Notes: generated by a model from the letters alone, not told the origin. DNA of 13,792 nt from Spirochaetota bacterium (GCA_028276145.1 JAPYWX010000029.1:1-13792); one strand, 5' to 3'; positions 6,960-13,784 are shown, counted from the first letter of the stretch. A program made the numbers and translations.

Positions 6960-6989
6960 ATTATAGTTAATTCGTTAAAGTTTTAACAA
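6960..6989 (-). promoter_or_regulatory. Predicted promoter of the synthase-like gene
   Basis: On the minus strand, TTGTTA (6984-6989) and a perfect TATAAT (6960-6965) are 18 bp apart, giving a start about 15 nt before the ATG at 6937, with room for the GGGGGG SD. The GTGCT array at 7014-7060 begins 24 bp upstream. Confidence 0.6.
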
Positions 6990-7013
6990 TTACCTAATTT
7001 GTATTATCACGAT

Positions 7014-7060
7014 GTGCTTAAAGCACATTGTGCTATTAAGCACCTTGTGCTATTAAGCAC
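7014..7060. repeat. GTGCT palindrome array in a divergent promoter region
   Basis: Units at 7014-7026 (loop TAA), 7030-7043 (ATTA) and 7047-7060 (ATTA), arms GTGCT/AGCAC. The array lies between the promoters of the synthase-like gene and reverse gyrase, 12 bp before the reverse gyrase -35. This would be a natural place for an operator, though no regulator is encoded nearby. Confidence 0.85.
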
Positions 7061-7072
7061 ACTGAAGCTAAC

Positions 7073-7103
7073 TTGAAAAACAAATCTTCAACTTTTCTAT
7101 ACT
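7073..7103 (+). promoter_or_regulatory. Predicted promoter of reverse gyrase
   Basis: TTGAAA (7073-7078) and TATACT (7098-7103) are 19 bp apart, slightly long. The expected start near 7110 gives a leader of about 20 nt that includes the SD AGGAG at 7121-7125, 6 nt before the ATG. Confidence 0.45.
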
Positions 7104-7131
7104 TTCATAGTACCATTAAAAGGAGAACAAA

Positions 7132-10100
7132 ATGAGTATACACAGCATTTACAAAAGGTTATGCATAAACTGCGGAGGTGAAATAGATGATCACAGAGCT
7201 TCAATGGGATTACCTTGCTCAAAATGCCTACCCGACACCTTAATAGGTGACACCTTAATAGGTGACACCTCAATAGGTGATACCTTAACAGGTAATACCT
7301 TAATAGGTGTTAATTCAACAAATACTACCTCAAACGAAGAATCAAAAAGCACTTCTCCATCGGTTGTAGATTTAAAAAAACTCTTAAATGTTGTAAAGCC
7401 GGGAAACCTAAAAGAAATATTCCAAATGAAAGAAAAAATAGAAGAGGTATCAGATATATTTAAAAAAGCTATCGGAAGTAGCCCCTGGAATGTCCAGATT
7501 TCTTGGATAAAGAGAGTAATACTCGGTAGAAGCTTTTCACTAGTAGCACCTACAGGTGTAGGCAAAACAACTTTTGGATTAATAACCGCTTTAGCACTTG
7601 CTAAGGAAGGTAAAAAATCAATCATAATTCTTCCTACAACTAACCTTGTTGACCAGGCATACGAAAAACTAAAACTCTTCTCTAAAAAAACAGAAATAAA
7701 AGCAAACATTCAAAGATACTCATCAAAAATCAAAGAAAAAGAGAAAAAAGAGTTCAGAGAAAACATCAAAAACGGCAACTTTGACATAGTAATAATCACC
7801 TCAAGCATGGTGAAAAACCTATTAGAAATCTCTGAAAACCTAAAGTTTGATTTCACATTTGCTGATGATGTTGACGCATTACTGAAGCAGTCAAAAAACA
7901 TAGAACACGTTATAAGGTTAACAGGTGTACCCAAAGAATACATAGACAAATCACTAGAATTGATTAAAACTAAATTCATACTAGCGGTATCTAAAGATAC
8001 CGCTAAAAAAGAAGAATACCTAAACAAGTACAAAGAGATACTAGAAGAAACCGAGAAGCTAAGAGACTCAGAGAAAGGAGTAATAGTCCTATCAAGTGCA
8101 ACTGCAAAACCCCGAGGAGCAAGAGTAAAACTATTCAGGGAAATATTTAACTTTGAAATAGGCATCAAGTCAGAATTCAGTAGAAACATAGGTAATTACT
8201 ACCTAGTAACAAACAATGAAGAAGATGAGTTAATAAAACTCATAAACAAACTTGGAGACGGTGGATTAGTATTCACACCCGTAGAAAAAGGTGTTGAATA
8301 CGCTATACACATTTCAAACCTGATAAACAAAAAAACAAACTACAAAAGCAAAGTCATATCATCACTGACCGAAAGCCAAAAAGAAATAGAAAACTTCAAA
8401 AAAGGAAAACTAAACATACTAGTAGGAGTAGCAACATACTACGGCTCGCTAGTAAGGGGAATAGATATACCAGACAGAATAATATATACCATATTCGTGA
8501 ACTTCCCAAAATTCAGAGTACCACTGAAAATTGAGAGTTTAAAGCTCTCCCCATACCAAATAATAAAAATCATCTCCGAAATACTGCCCTACGAAGAGGA
8601 CCAAAAGAAGAGGAAACAACTTGAATCATTAGTAAGAAGACTAAGAAGAAACCAGACATACCAACCACTTATTGAAGAAGGAAACAAAATTATAAAAACT
8701 ATCCTTGAAGATAAGAAATACCTAGAGATACTAAAGAACTCAAGCGATATCCTTATTGAAGAAAATGAAGACAAAACCTTAGAGATAATAATTCCAGACA
8801 TAAATACATACATTCAGGGAAGCGGTAGGTGCTCAAGACTCTATCCCGGAGGAATGACAAGAGGAATATCAGTAATAATTGAAAACAACCAGAAACTAAT
8901 GAATGTAGCATCAAAAAGACATCAACTAATCGAAGATACCGAATGGCTAAACTTAGAAGAATCAGAAGAAAAAATACAAGAAGACCTGAAGAAAGCAAAA
9001 GAAGACAGAGAAAGCCTAAAGAAGGTACTGCGTGGTGAAGCATCACCAGAAATAAAATTACAAAACAAAACTGTTTTGATAATAGTGGAATCCCCAACAA
9101 AAGCAAAGACAATATCAAGGATGTTCGGGAACCCAACAGAAAGAGTAATAAAAGGTTTAAGCTGCTATGAAGTAAATTTCGGTAATATTACATTCATCGT
9201 AACTGCATCAAAAGGACACATTTTCGAATTAACAACAGACAAAGAAGATATTTTCGGATTAAGAGTAATGAACAACATAGTAATACCCGTATACGACACA
9301 ATAAAAAGGTGCCCAAAGTGCGGCAGAGCATTCGTAAGTACCTCAAACACGTGCATATACTGCGGAAACGAAAACATAAACGACAGATACAAAGACCTAG
9401 TGTCACTAATAGAACTAGCTAAGGAAGTAGATGAAGTACTGATATCCTCAGACCCTGACACGGAAGGTGAAAAAATAGGCTTTGACATATTCGTCTCAGT
9501 ACTACCCTACCTAAAGGTACTAAACGGTGATGTAAAAAGAATAAGATTCAACGAAGTGACATATTCAGCCATAAGAAAAGCAGTACAATCCCCAACAGAC
9601 ATTAACAAGAAACTCGTTGAATCACAACTACTAAGAAGAATACAAGACAGACTAATAGGCTTTGGACTTAGTAACATTTTACAAGAGAAATTTGACAAGG
9701 AGAACCTTTCGGCAGGAAGAGCCCAATCCCCCGTTCTCGGTTGGATAATAGAAAGATACAAAGAGTACAACAATTCAAAATCAACATTCTGTGAATTAGA
9801 ACTCGGCTCAAACGGAACCAACCTAAAAGTTTCAATAGAAGCAAAAAAAGAGGAAATAAAGCTAAAAGTTGGAGATAAGGTAAATGTAAAAAAAGTTGAA
9901 GAAAAAGAGTTAGAGCTAGAACCATTACCACCATTCACAACTGACACAATGCTATCGTTTGCTAACAAGTACTACAAAATGTCATCAAACGAAACAATGG
10001 AAATACTTCAAGAACTGTTTGAAGAAGGACTAATAACCTACCACAGAACAGAATCAACAACAGTTTCGCTAACAGGCCAGAAAGTCGCAGAAGAATACCT

Positions 10101-10809
10101 TTCGGAAAAAGCTAAGGAACTATTCCAGCCAAGAAGCTGGACTTCCGAAGGAGCACACGAATGTATAAGACCAACAAAGCCAATAGACAGAAAAACCTTA
10201 GAACAGATGATATATGAAGGACTGATTGACGAAAACATAACAAAAAGGCATCTACTAATATACGAAGCAATTTTCAAGAGGTTCATAGCATCGCAGATGA
10301 AGAAGAGTATTGTAAAAAATGTATCTTACGAGATAAACCTAAATGGCAAGACATTAAATATATCAAGGAACGTAAAAATAATAGAGCCCGGATGGACTAT
10401 GATAGGATACCTACAAATTGAAGAAGAGCTAGACGAAACACTTGAAGTTAAAAGTATAAAATTTGTTCAAAAGCCAAAGACTTTCCTGTTCTCTGAATCA
10501 GACATAATACAGCTCATGAAAGAAAAAGGTATAGGCAGACCATCAACCTACGCTAAAATAATTCAGACTCTCCTACAGAGAAGGTATGTAATATCAAAAA
10601 ACAACAAACTCATACCAACAAGCTTAGGTATCCAGGTATACGAACAACTACTCAAAGATTTTGAAGACTTCATTTCAGAAGAAAGAACGCAGTACATAGA
10701 AAAAATGATGGATGAGGTTGAAGAAGGCAAAAAGGAATACTTCTCAAGCTTGAGTGAATTACTTGAAGAGTTCAAATTAAAAATAAAGCCTCACATTAAA
10801 CCTGAATAA
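7132..10809 (+). CDS. rgy: Reverse gyrase
   Basis: This 1225-residue ATP-dependent type IA topoisomerase introduces positive supercoils and is the marker enzyme of hyperthermophiles. In order it has: an N-terminal zinc finger (C11, C14, C29, C32); a repeat-built linker (36-59, TLIGD units); an SF2 helicase part with Walker A APTGVGKTT (139-147), DDVD (245-248), SSATA (321-325), RGIDIPDR and QGSGRCSR; then the topoisomerase part with the toprim VESPTKAK (E653), a second zinc finger (C727, C730, C741, C744), DPDTEGE (774-780), AGRAQSP and the catalytic tyrosine Y970 in TYHRTES. C-terminal EGAHECIRPT and GIGRPSTYAKI are also present. It looks complete and active. The start is fixed by AGGAG at 7121. 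The linker insert and a perfect palindrome at 7982-8005 are unusual. No partner gene is evident. Confidence 0.97.
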   Translation: MSIHSIYKRLCINCGGEIDDHRASMGLPCSKCLPDTLIGDTLIGDTSIGDTLTGNTLIGVNSTNTTSNEESKSTSPSVVDLKKLLNVVKPGNLKEIFQMKEKIEEVSDIFKKAIGSSPWNVQISWIKRVILGRSFSLVAPTGVGKTTFGLITALALAKEGKKSIIILPTTNLVDQAYEKLKLFSKKTEIKANIQRYSSKIKEKEKKEFRENIKNGNFDIVIITSSMVKNLLEISENLKFDFTFADDVDALLKQSKNIEHVIRLTGVPKEYIDKSLELIKTKFILAVSKDTAKKEEYLNKYKEILEETEKLRDSEKGVIVLSSATAKPRGARVKLFREIFNFEIGIKSEFSRNIGNYYLVTNNEEDELIKLINKLGDGGLVFTPVEKGVEYAIHISNLINKKTNYKSKVISSLTESQKEIENFKKGKLNILVGVATYYGSLVRGIDIPDRIIYTIFVNFPKFRVPLKIESLKLSPYQIIKIISEILPYEEDQKKRKQLESLVRRLRRNQTYQPLIEEGNKIIKTILEDKKYLEILKNSSDILIEENEDKTLEIIIPDINTYIQGSGRCSRLYPGGMTRGISVIIENNQKLMNVASKRHQLIEDTEWLNLEESEEKIQEDLKKAKEDRESLKKVLRGEASPEIKLQNKTVLIIVESPTKAKTISRMFGNPTERVIKGLSCYEVNFGNITFIVTASKGHIFELTTDKEDIFGLRVMNNIVIPVYDTIKRCPKCGRAFVSTSNTCIYCGNENINDRYKDLVSLIELAKEVDEVLISSDPDTEGEKIGFDIFVSVLPYLKVLNGDVKRIRFNEVTYSAIRKAVQSPTDINKKLVESQLLRRIQDRLIGFGLSNILQEKFDKENLSAGRAQSPVLGWIIERYKEYNNSKSTFCELELGSNGTNLKVSIEAKKEEIKLKVGDKVNVKKVEEKELELEPLPPFTTDTMLSFANKYYKMSSNETMEILQELFEEGLITYHRTESTTVSLTGQKVAEEYLSEKAKELFQPRSWTSEGAHECIRPTKPIDRKTLEQMIYEGLIDENITKRHLLIYEAIFKRFIASQMKKSIVKNVSYEINLNGKTLNISRNVKIIEPGWTMIGYLQIEEELDETLEVKSIKFVQKPKTFLFSESDIIQLMKEKGIGRPSTYAKIIQTLLQRRYVISKNNKLIPTSLGIQVYEQLLKDFEDFISEERTQYIEKMMDEVEEGKKEYFSSLSELLEEFKLKIKPHIKPE
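7236..7309 (+). repeat. In-frame array of CACCT palindromes in reverse gyrase
   Basis: Five 14-bp units with a period of exactly 15 bp: 7236-7249 and 7251-7264 (CACCT-TAAT-AGGTG), 7266-7279 (loop CAAT), 7281-7294 (TACCT-TAAC-AGGTA) and 7296-7309 (TACCT-TAAT-AGGTG). Unit 4 changed both outer bases (C to T and G to A), restoring the palindrome. The array encodes residues 36-59, a TLIGD repeat between the first zinc finger and the helicase. The geometry (5-bp arms, 4-nt loop) is that of the intergenic GTGCT arrays, but the spacer is 1 bp, so each unit is five codons. Confidence 0.9.
7982..8005. repeat. Perfect 11-bp-arm palindrome inside reverse gyrase
   Basis: TAGCGGTATCT (7982-7992) and AGATACCGCTA (7995-8005) pair perfectly around AA. 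It encodes AVSKDTA within residues 285-291, between the DDVD and SSATA motifs, a part of the helicase that is expected to be variable. It may be an in-frame palindromic insertion. Confidence 0.7.
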
Positions 10810-10879
10810 AGTTTTCATTAACTACCAAGGTGCTACCGCCCCTTGTAACCCACTACTTCAATTATTCAAAACTAAAAAG

Positions 10880-10894
10880 TTCAACTGCGTTGAA
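10880..10894. repeat. Hairpin downstream of reverse gyrase
   Basis: TTCAAC (10880-10885) and GTTGAA (10889-10894) close on TGC, which is GCA on the minus strand (a C-GNA-G loop). Seventy bp past the stop; no U-run follows, so termination is doubtful. Confidence 0.45.
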
Positions 10895-10901
10895 AAACTA
10901 A

Positions 10902-10947
10902 CAGGCTTTGCCTGCGTCAGGCTAAGCCTGCATCAGTCTACTGCCTG
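10902..10947. repeat. CAGGC palindrome array, left of the LolA-like/DUF1302 operon
   Basis: CAGGC-TTT-GCCTG at 10902-10914, CAGGC-TAA-GCCTG at 10918-10930, and a decayed unit from 10934 (CAGTCTACTGCCTG), with a 16-bp period. It has the same geometry as the GTGCT arrays with different arms, and matches the array at 13653-13711. The spacer 10810-11310 carries only repeats and hairpins; I see no gene in it. Confidence 0.75.
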
Positions 10948-11007
10948 TTTCTTCATTCTAACTAAAAGGTAACATAAGCATAGAGTGCTTTAAGTACTCC
11001 CCATTCC

Positions 11008-11083
11008 CACCCTATTTGATATAGAGAGGTTTAACCTCTCCACGCTCTCCAATCAATAAGAGAGTGCTATAAGCACCCCGCCC
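11008..11083 (-). repeat. Composite intergenic repeat, copy B (inverted)
   Basis: The minus strand repeats 571-647 with two substitutions and one 1-bp deletion. It includes a GTGCT unit (11064-11076, loop ATA) and the GAGAGGT/ACCTCTC hairpin (11024-11040). Beyond it, the minus strand continues GGGAATGGGGAGTACTTAAAG, which resembles the flank of copy D, so the original element is probably longer than 77 bp. Confidence 0.85.
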
Positions 11084-11091
11084 GCCCACCC
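11076..11091 (-). other. Canonical G-quadruplex motif
   Basis: The minus strand reads GGGTGGGCGGGCGGGG: four G-runs with single-base loops, the most stable kind of predicted quadruplex. Related G-rich stretches stand at the same place beside other composite copies (567-578 and 1734-1747). Confidence 0.7.
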
Positions 11092-11099
11092 TTTTTATC

Positions 11100-11122
11100 G
11101 TTGGAAGGCTCCGCCTTCCAAC
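11100..11122. repeat. 10-bp-stem hairpin
   Basis: GTTGGAAGGC (11100-11109) and GCCTTCCAAC (11113-11122) pair around TCC (GGA on the minus strand, a C-GNA-G loop). It sits next to copy B. No T-run follows. Confidence 0.65.
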
Positions 11123-11167
11123 ACCTTCGTAATTTTATAAAGGTTCTATTCAGCAACAACTCTATTT

Positions 11168-11281
11168 GTGCTTAAAGCACGTTATTATAGAGAGGCTTCA
11201 TCTCTCTTAACTCTTCAGAATATGTAAATAAGAAGGTGCTAAAAGCACATAGTGCTACGAAGCACTAGTGCTATTTAGCAC
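11168..11281. repeat. GTGCT units and hairpin downstream of the DUF1302 gene
   Basis: One unit at 11168-11180 (loop TAA), a hairpin at 11189-11207 (AGAGAG/CTCTCT), then an array at 11236-11248 (AAA), 11252-11265 (ACGA) and 11268-11281 (ATTT). On the minus strand the array lies 30 bp after the DUF1302 stop. The stretch looks like a further decayed composite copy (CTTATT, then GAGAGATGAAGCCTCTC on the minus strand). Confidence 0.75.
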
Positions 11282-11310
11282 TTGGAACACTCTCCCATTA
11301 AATATAAAAA

Positions 11311-12816
11311 CTATATTTCCATATTGAAGAATACACCAACTACATCAAAATCTTTAAACCTAGATAATGTTGAGCTACCATTCCCATCAATACCTATTAT
11401 CCTAATGCCAAGATTAGCACCTATCACAGGTGAATAGGAAACTTCAAGTGCTCCAAGAATACCTGAATTGTTTACAAGTTCATCCCAAGGGTTACTAGAT
11501 GTAATCCTATCAAAAGGTCTGTCAATGTTGACTATACCATAAGTCCTCACCTTAAGCCTGTCATCAAAGAATTTTTTCTCAAGATTCAGGATAAAATAAT
11601 CCTGCAAATGTTCATCCTTGAATCCTCTCTCAAAGCCAAGCCCATGAGCAAATTGAAAGTTTATGTACAGTCCATTATCAAATGTTTTATCAAACCCAAA
11701 AACATACTTTGTGTAGGCATCCTTTAGGTAAGTTTCTGAATAATTTGAAATTTGGTACATAACATTGGTATTTGTACCTAAAGGTGAATTAACCACTGCT
11801 ATTATCTTTGATACTGCTTTATTATTTATTGAAACTTCATCAGGTATAAATACACCTACCTCTAGCCAAGCTAGTACAAATCCAAAATCTTTTGATACAT
11901 CAAAGCCTACCATCCTCTCACCATAGTATGACAAAGAGTAATCAACATAATTCACATTAGCACCGTTGGTGTTTGTTTGAACAACCAAAGGAATGATTGA
12001 TACAACATCTAAGGTTACATTTACATCGTTTGATATGTACACTGATGAGATGTAAGGAATGTCATTTTTTCTTATTGCGAAACTTAGTGATGTGTCAAAT
12101 CCGAAAAACTTGCTAGCGAATTTGACACCAACTAGCCCGTTTGTAATGTTGTTGTCTGGAGTAATCACTCTATTCACAGGAACGGCACTATAGCTTACAT
12201 TAGGTAAGAAGCTAAGGGATTCTAGAATATTCTCCTTTATGGTATCCTCTATGAATTTGTTTACATAAGAGTTAAGTTCAGCTACTCCTGAAACAGGTTC
12301 AAGGACGAGCTGAAAATACGATTCATCTAGGAGGTTAAAGTAAACTTTCGTGTTTAGAGCTAAGGAAGCAAATTTAGAAGAAAAATCAAGCACATCAAAC
12401 ATATCTAGAGGGTTTAGTACATCTGTAGGATTTATTTTGTCAGCCTTGCCCCAACTTACCCTTTGCTTACCTAGTGCCAAATCAACATTGTCAAAAATGA
12501 ATTTTTGAACCTTGATGTATGCTTCATCAACATAAATTTCAATAGGGTTGATGGAATTAACATTGAAAAGGTTATTGATATTCGTAATTCCGTTAAAGTT
12601 ACCATTGTACCTTGCGATTAAGGAAGAAATTATACTAGCATCATCACTGAGTGATGATGTGAAAGAAAATTTTGTTTTAATGAAATTATACTTCAAACTG
12701 CCATCGTATGTTGAAATAGAAGGGAATATGGACAAGTCAATTCCAACATCAACAGAAGCGAACGAAAGAGTAGTAATCAAAACCAAAACAATAAGAGAAG
12801 GTATAACCTTTTTCAT
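11311..12816 (-). CDS. DUF1302-type outer-membrane beta-barrel
   Basis: The 501-residue protein has a signal peptide (MKKVIPSLIVLVLITTLSFA) and then long amphipathic strands. GKQRVSWGKADKINPTD (116-132) followed by VLNPLD is the diagnostic motif of DUF1302 (PF06980), whose members are predicted outer-membrane barrels. The C-terminus ends VGVFFNMEI, a plausible last strand. It is the second gene of an operon: its ATG is 10 bp after the LolA-like stop, with a GGGGGTG SD within that gap. In many diderm bacteria a DUF1302 gene and a LolA-like gene accompany an RND/MMPL transporter, suggesting joint export of lipid or hydrophobic cargo; no transporter is present in this window. The function is inferred from context. 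Confidence 0.85.
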   Translation of the reverse strand: MKKVIPSLIVLVLITTLSFASVDVGIDLSIFPSISTYDGSLKYNFIKTKFSFTSSLSDDASIISSLIARYNGNFNGITNINNLFNVNSINPIEIYVDEAYIKVQKFIFDNVDLALGKQRVSWGKADKINPTDVLNPLDMFDVLDFSSKFASLALNTKVYFNLLDESYFQLVLEPVSGVAELNSYVNKFIEDTIKENILESLSFLPNVSYSAVPVNRVITPDNNITNGLVGVKFASKFFGFDTSLSFAIRKNDIPYISSVYISNDVNVTLDVVSIIPLVVQTNTNGANVNYVDYSLSYYGERMVGFDVSKDFGFVLAWLEVGVFIPDEVSINNKAVSKIIAVVNSPLGTNTNVMYQISNYSETYLKDAYTKYVFGFDKTFDNGLYINFQFAHGLGFERGFKDEHLQDYFILNLEKKFFDDRLKVRTYGIVNIDRPFDRITSSNPWDELVNNSGILGALEVSYSPVIGANLGIRIIGIDGNGSSTLSRFKDFDVVGVFFNMEI

Positions 12817-12826
12817 AGTTCACCCC

Positions 12827-13570
12827 CTACTTGCTTAAAAACCTTTCAGTGAATACACCTTTTGCATCAAGGTTTTGGTCAAACTTTATGTCTTTAGTTA
12901 TTATCTCCGTAGCTGTATTGTTTGCAACAGTGCTCATCTTTATGTGGTAGAGGACATTATAATCTCCTATCTTCTTTGTCTCAATTACATCTAGTACTTT
13001 TTTGAGCTTACCTTTTTCGTACATTTCAAGTTTCTTTGGTAAGAATTCGTTTTTATCTACTGTCATGATGATTCTTTCATAACTCCAATCCGAAGAAGGC
13101 TTCTTTGTTAGTTCCAAAACATACTCTTTGTCATTCTCTGAAACGATTTTGGCATCAAAACTTGATGAGTAATTAAATTCCCCTATCTCTCTGTATGAGA
13201 AGTCTGTGCCCTGAAAATTTTGGTCCTTTGCGCTACCCTGTATCGCTCTAACTTTTTGGTATGCTGGTAAGTAAACATACATTTTGTCATCTGGCAGAGA
13301 CAGGACACCTATACCTTTGACACTCTCAGGAGAAATAAATTTGACAAGCCTCTTTTCTTTGCCTTTTGCCCAAATTTGCATTTCTCTTTTTTCCTTTACT
13401 TTACCATCTTTGTAGAGAATAACCTCTACAATGCTTTCCTGGTCTTTTTGCTTTGTCAAAGAAGCTTCAACCCTACTCAAAACCTCATCACCGCTAATCG
13501 CATACGATAAGCCTACCAAACCTAATAGCACAAAAGTAATTAGAGTCAAATAGATTAGAAATCTTTTCAT
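12827..13570 (-). CDS. Outer-membrane lipoprotein-sorting protein (LolA-like, PF17131 type)
   Basis: The 247-residue protein has a signal peptide (residues 1-24, ending LSYA) and no lipobox cysteine, so it is likely a soluble periplasmic protein. The family signature is clear: KRLVKFISPESVKGIGVL (73-90), KMYVYLPAYQKVRAI (96-110), then FQGTDFSY (119-126). Members have the half-barrel fold of LolA/LolB and are thought to carry lipid or lipoprotein between membranes; they differ from canonical LolA. GGAGGGGG just upstream fixes the ATG at 13570. First gene of a two-gene operon with the DUF1302 barrel, from the promoter at 13608-13637. It could deliver cargo to, or chaperone, that barrel (inference). 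Confidence 0.9.
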   Translation of the reverse strand: MKRFLIYLTLITFVLLGLVGLSYAISGDEVLSRVEASLTKQKDQESIVEVILYKDGKVKEKREMQIWAKGKEKRLVKFISPESVKGIGVLSLPDDKMYVYLPAYQKVRAIQGSAKDQNFQGTDFSYREIGEFNYSSSFDAKIVSENDKEYVLELTKKPSSDWSYERIIMTVDKNEFLPKKLEMYEKGKLKKVLDVIETKKIGDYNVLYHIKMSTVANNTATEIITKDIKFDQNLDAKGVFTERFLSK

Positions 13571-13607
13571 ACCCCACCCCCTCCAGTTAACTAACCAGTT
13601 ATATAAG

Positions 13608-13637
13608 AATATAACAAAAATTCTCAGATAAAGTCAA
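13608..13637 (-). promoter_or_regulatory. Promoter of the LolA-like/DUF1302 operon
   Basis: On the minus strand, TTGACT (13632-13637) and TATATT (13608-13613) are 18 bp apart, giving a start near 13601 and a leader of about 30 nt. The CAGG palindrome array begins 15 bp upstream of the -35. Confidence 0.65.
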
Positions 13638-13652
13638 GTAAGCTGAATCTGT

Positions 13653-13711
13653 CAGGTTAAACCTGCCGCAGGTTAAACCTGTCACAGGTCAAACCTGTCA
13701 GGCTATGCCTG
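13653..13711. repeat. CAGGY palindrome array, right of the LolA-like/DUF1302 operon
   Basis: Four 13-bp units: 13653-13665 and 13669-13681 (CAGGT-TAA-ACCTG), 13685-13697 (CAGGTCAAACCTG) and 13699-13711 (CAGGC-TAT-GCCTG), period 14-16 bp. Both arms change together from T/A to C/G in the last unit, keeping the pairing. The family matches the array at 10902-10947 on the other side of the operon. Confidence 0.85.
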
Positions 13712-13748
13712 TTTTAAATTAAACTGCTTCTTTATTTAAGAATTAGCA

Positions 13749-13784
13749 CATTACTTTAAGTAATGGGGGGGCCCCCCCCCCCCC
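13749..13784. other. Palindrome followed by a G7C13 tract
   Basis: CATTACTT (13749-13756) and AAGTAATG (13758-13765) pair around a single T; the last G opens a run of seven G (13765-13771), then thirteen C (13772-13784). Such a tract in an AT-rich genome is either a self-pairing, slippage-prone site or a sequencing/assembly artefact. Confidence 0.6.

Noticed and set aside
7191..10775. Several minus-strand frames of 70-172 codons
   Set aside because: They are antisense shadows of reverse gyrase, which has every family motif in the plus frame.
10810..11310. Possible small RNA or short gene in the 500-bp spacer
   Set aside because: No open frame of note and no known RNA fold; the content is explained by the hairpin arrays and the composite repeat. 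A novel RNA cannot be excluded without transcript data.
395..13711. Classic REP/RAYT system
   Set aside because: The units lack the 5' GTAG-plus-imperfect-hairpin layout of REP sequences and no Y1 transposase is encoded here; the comparison remains only an analogy.
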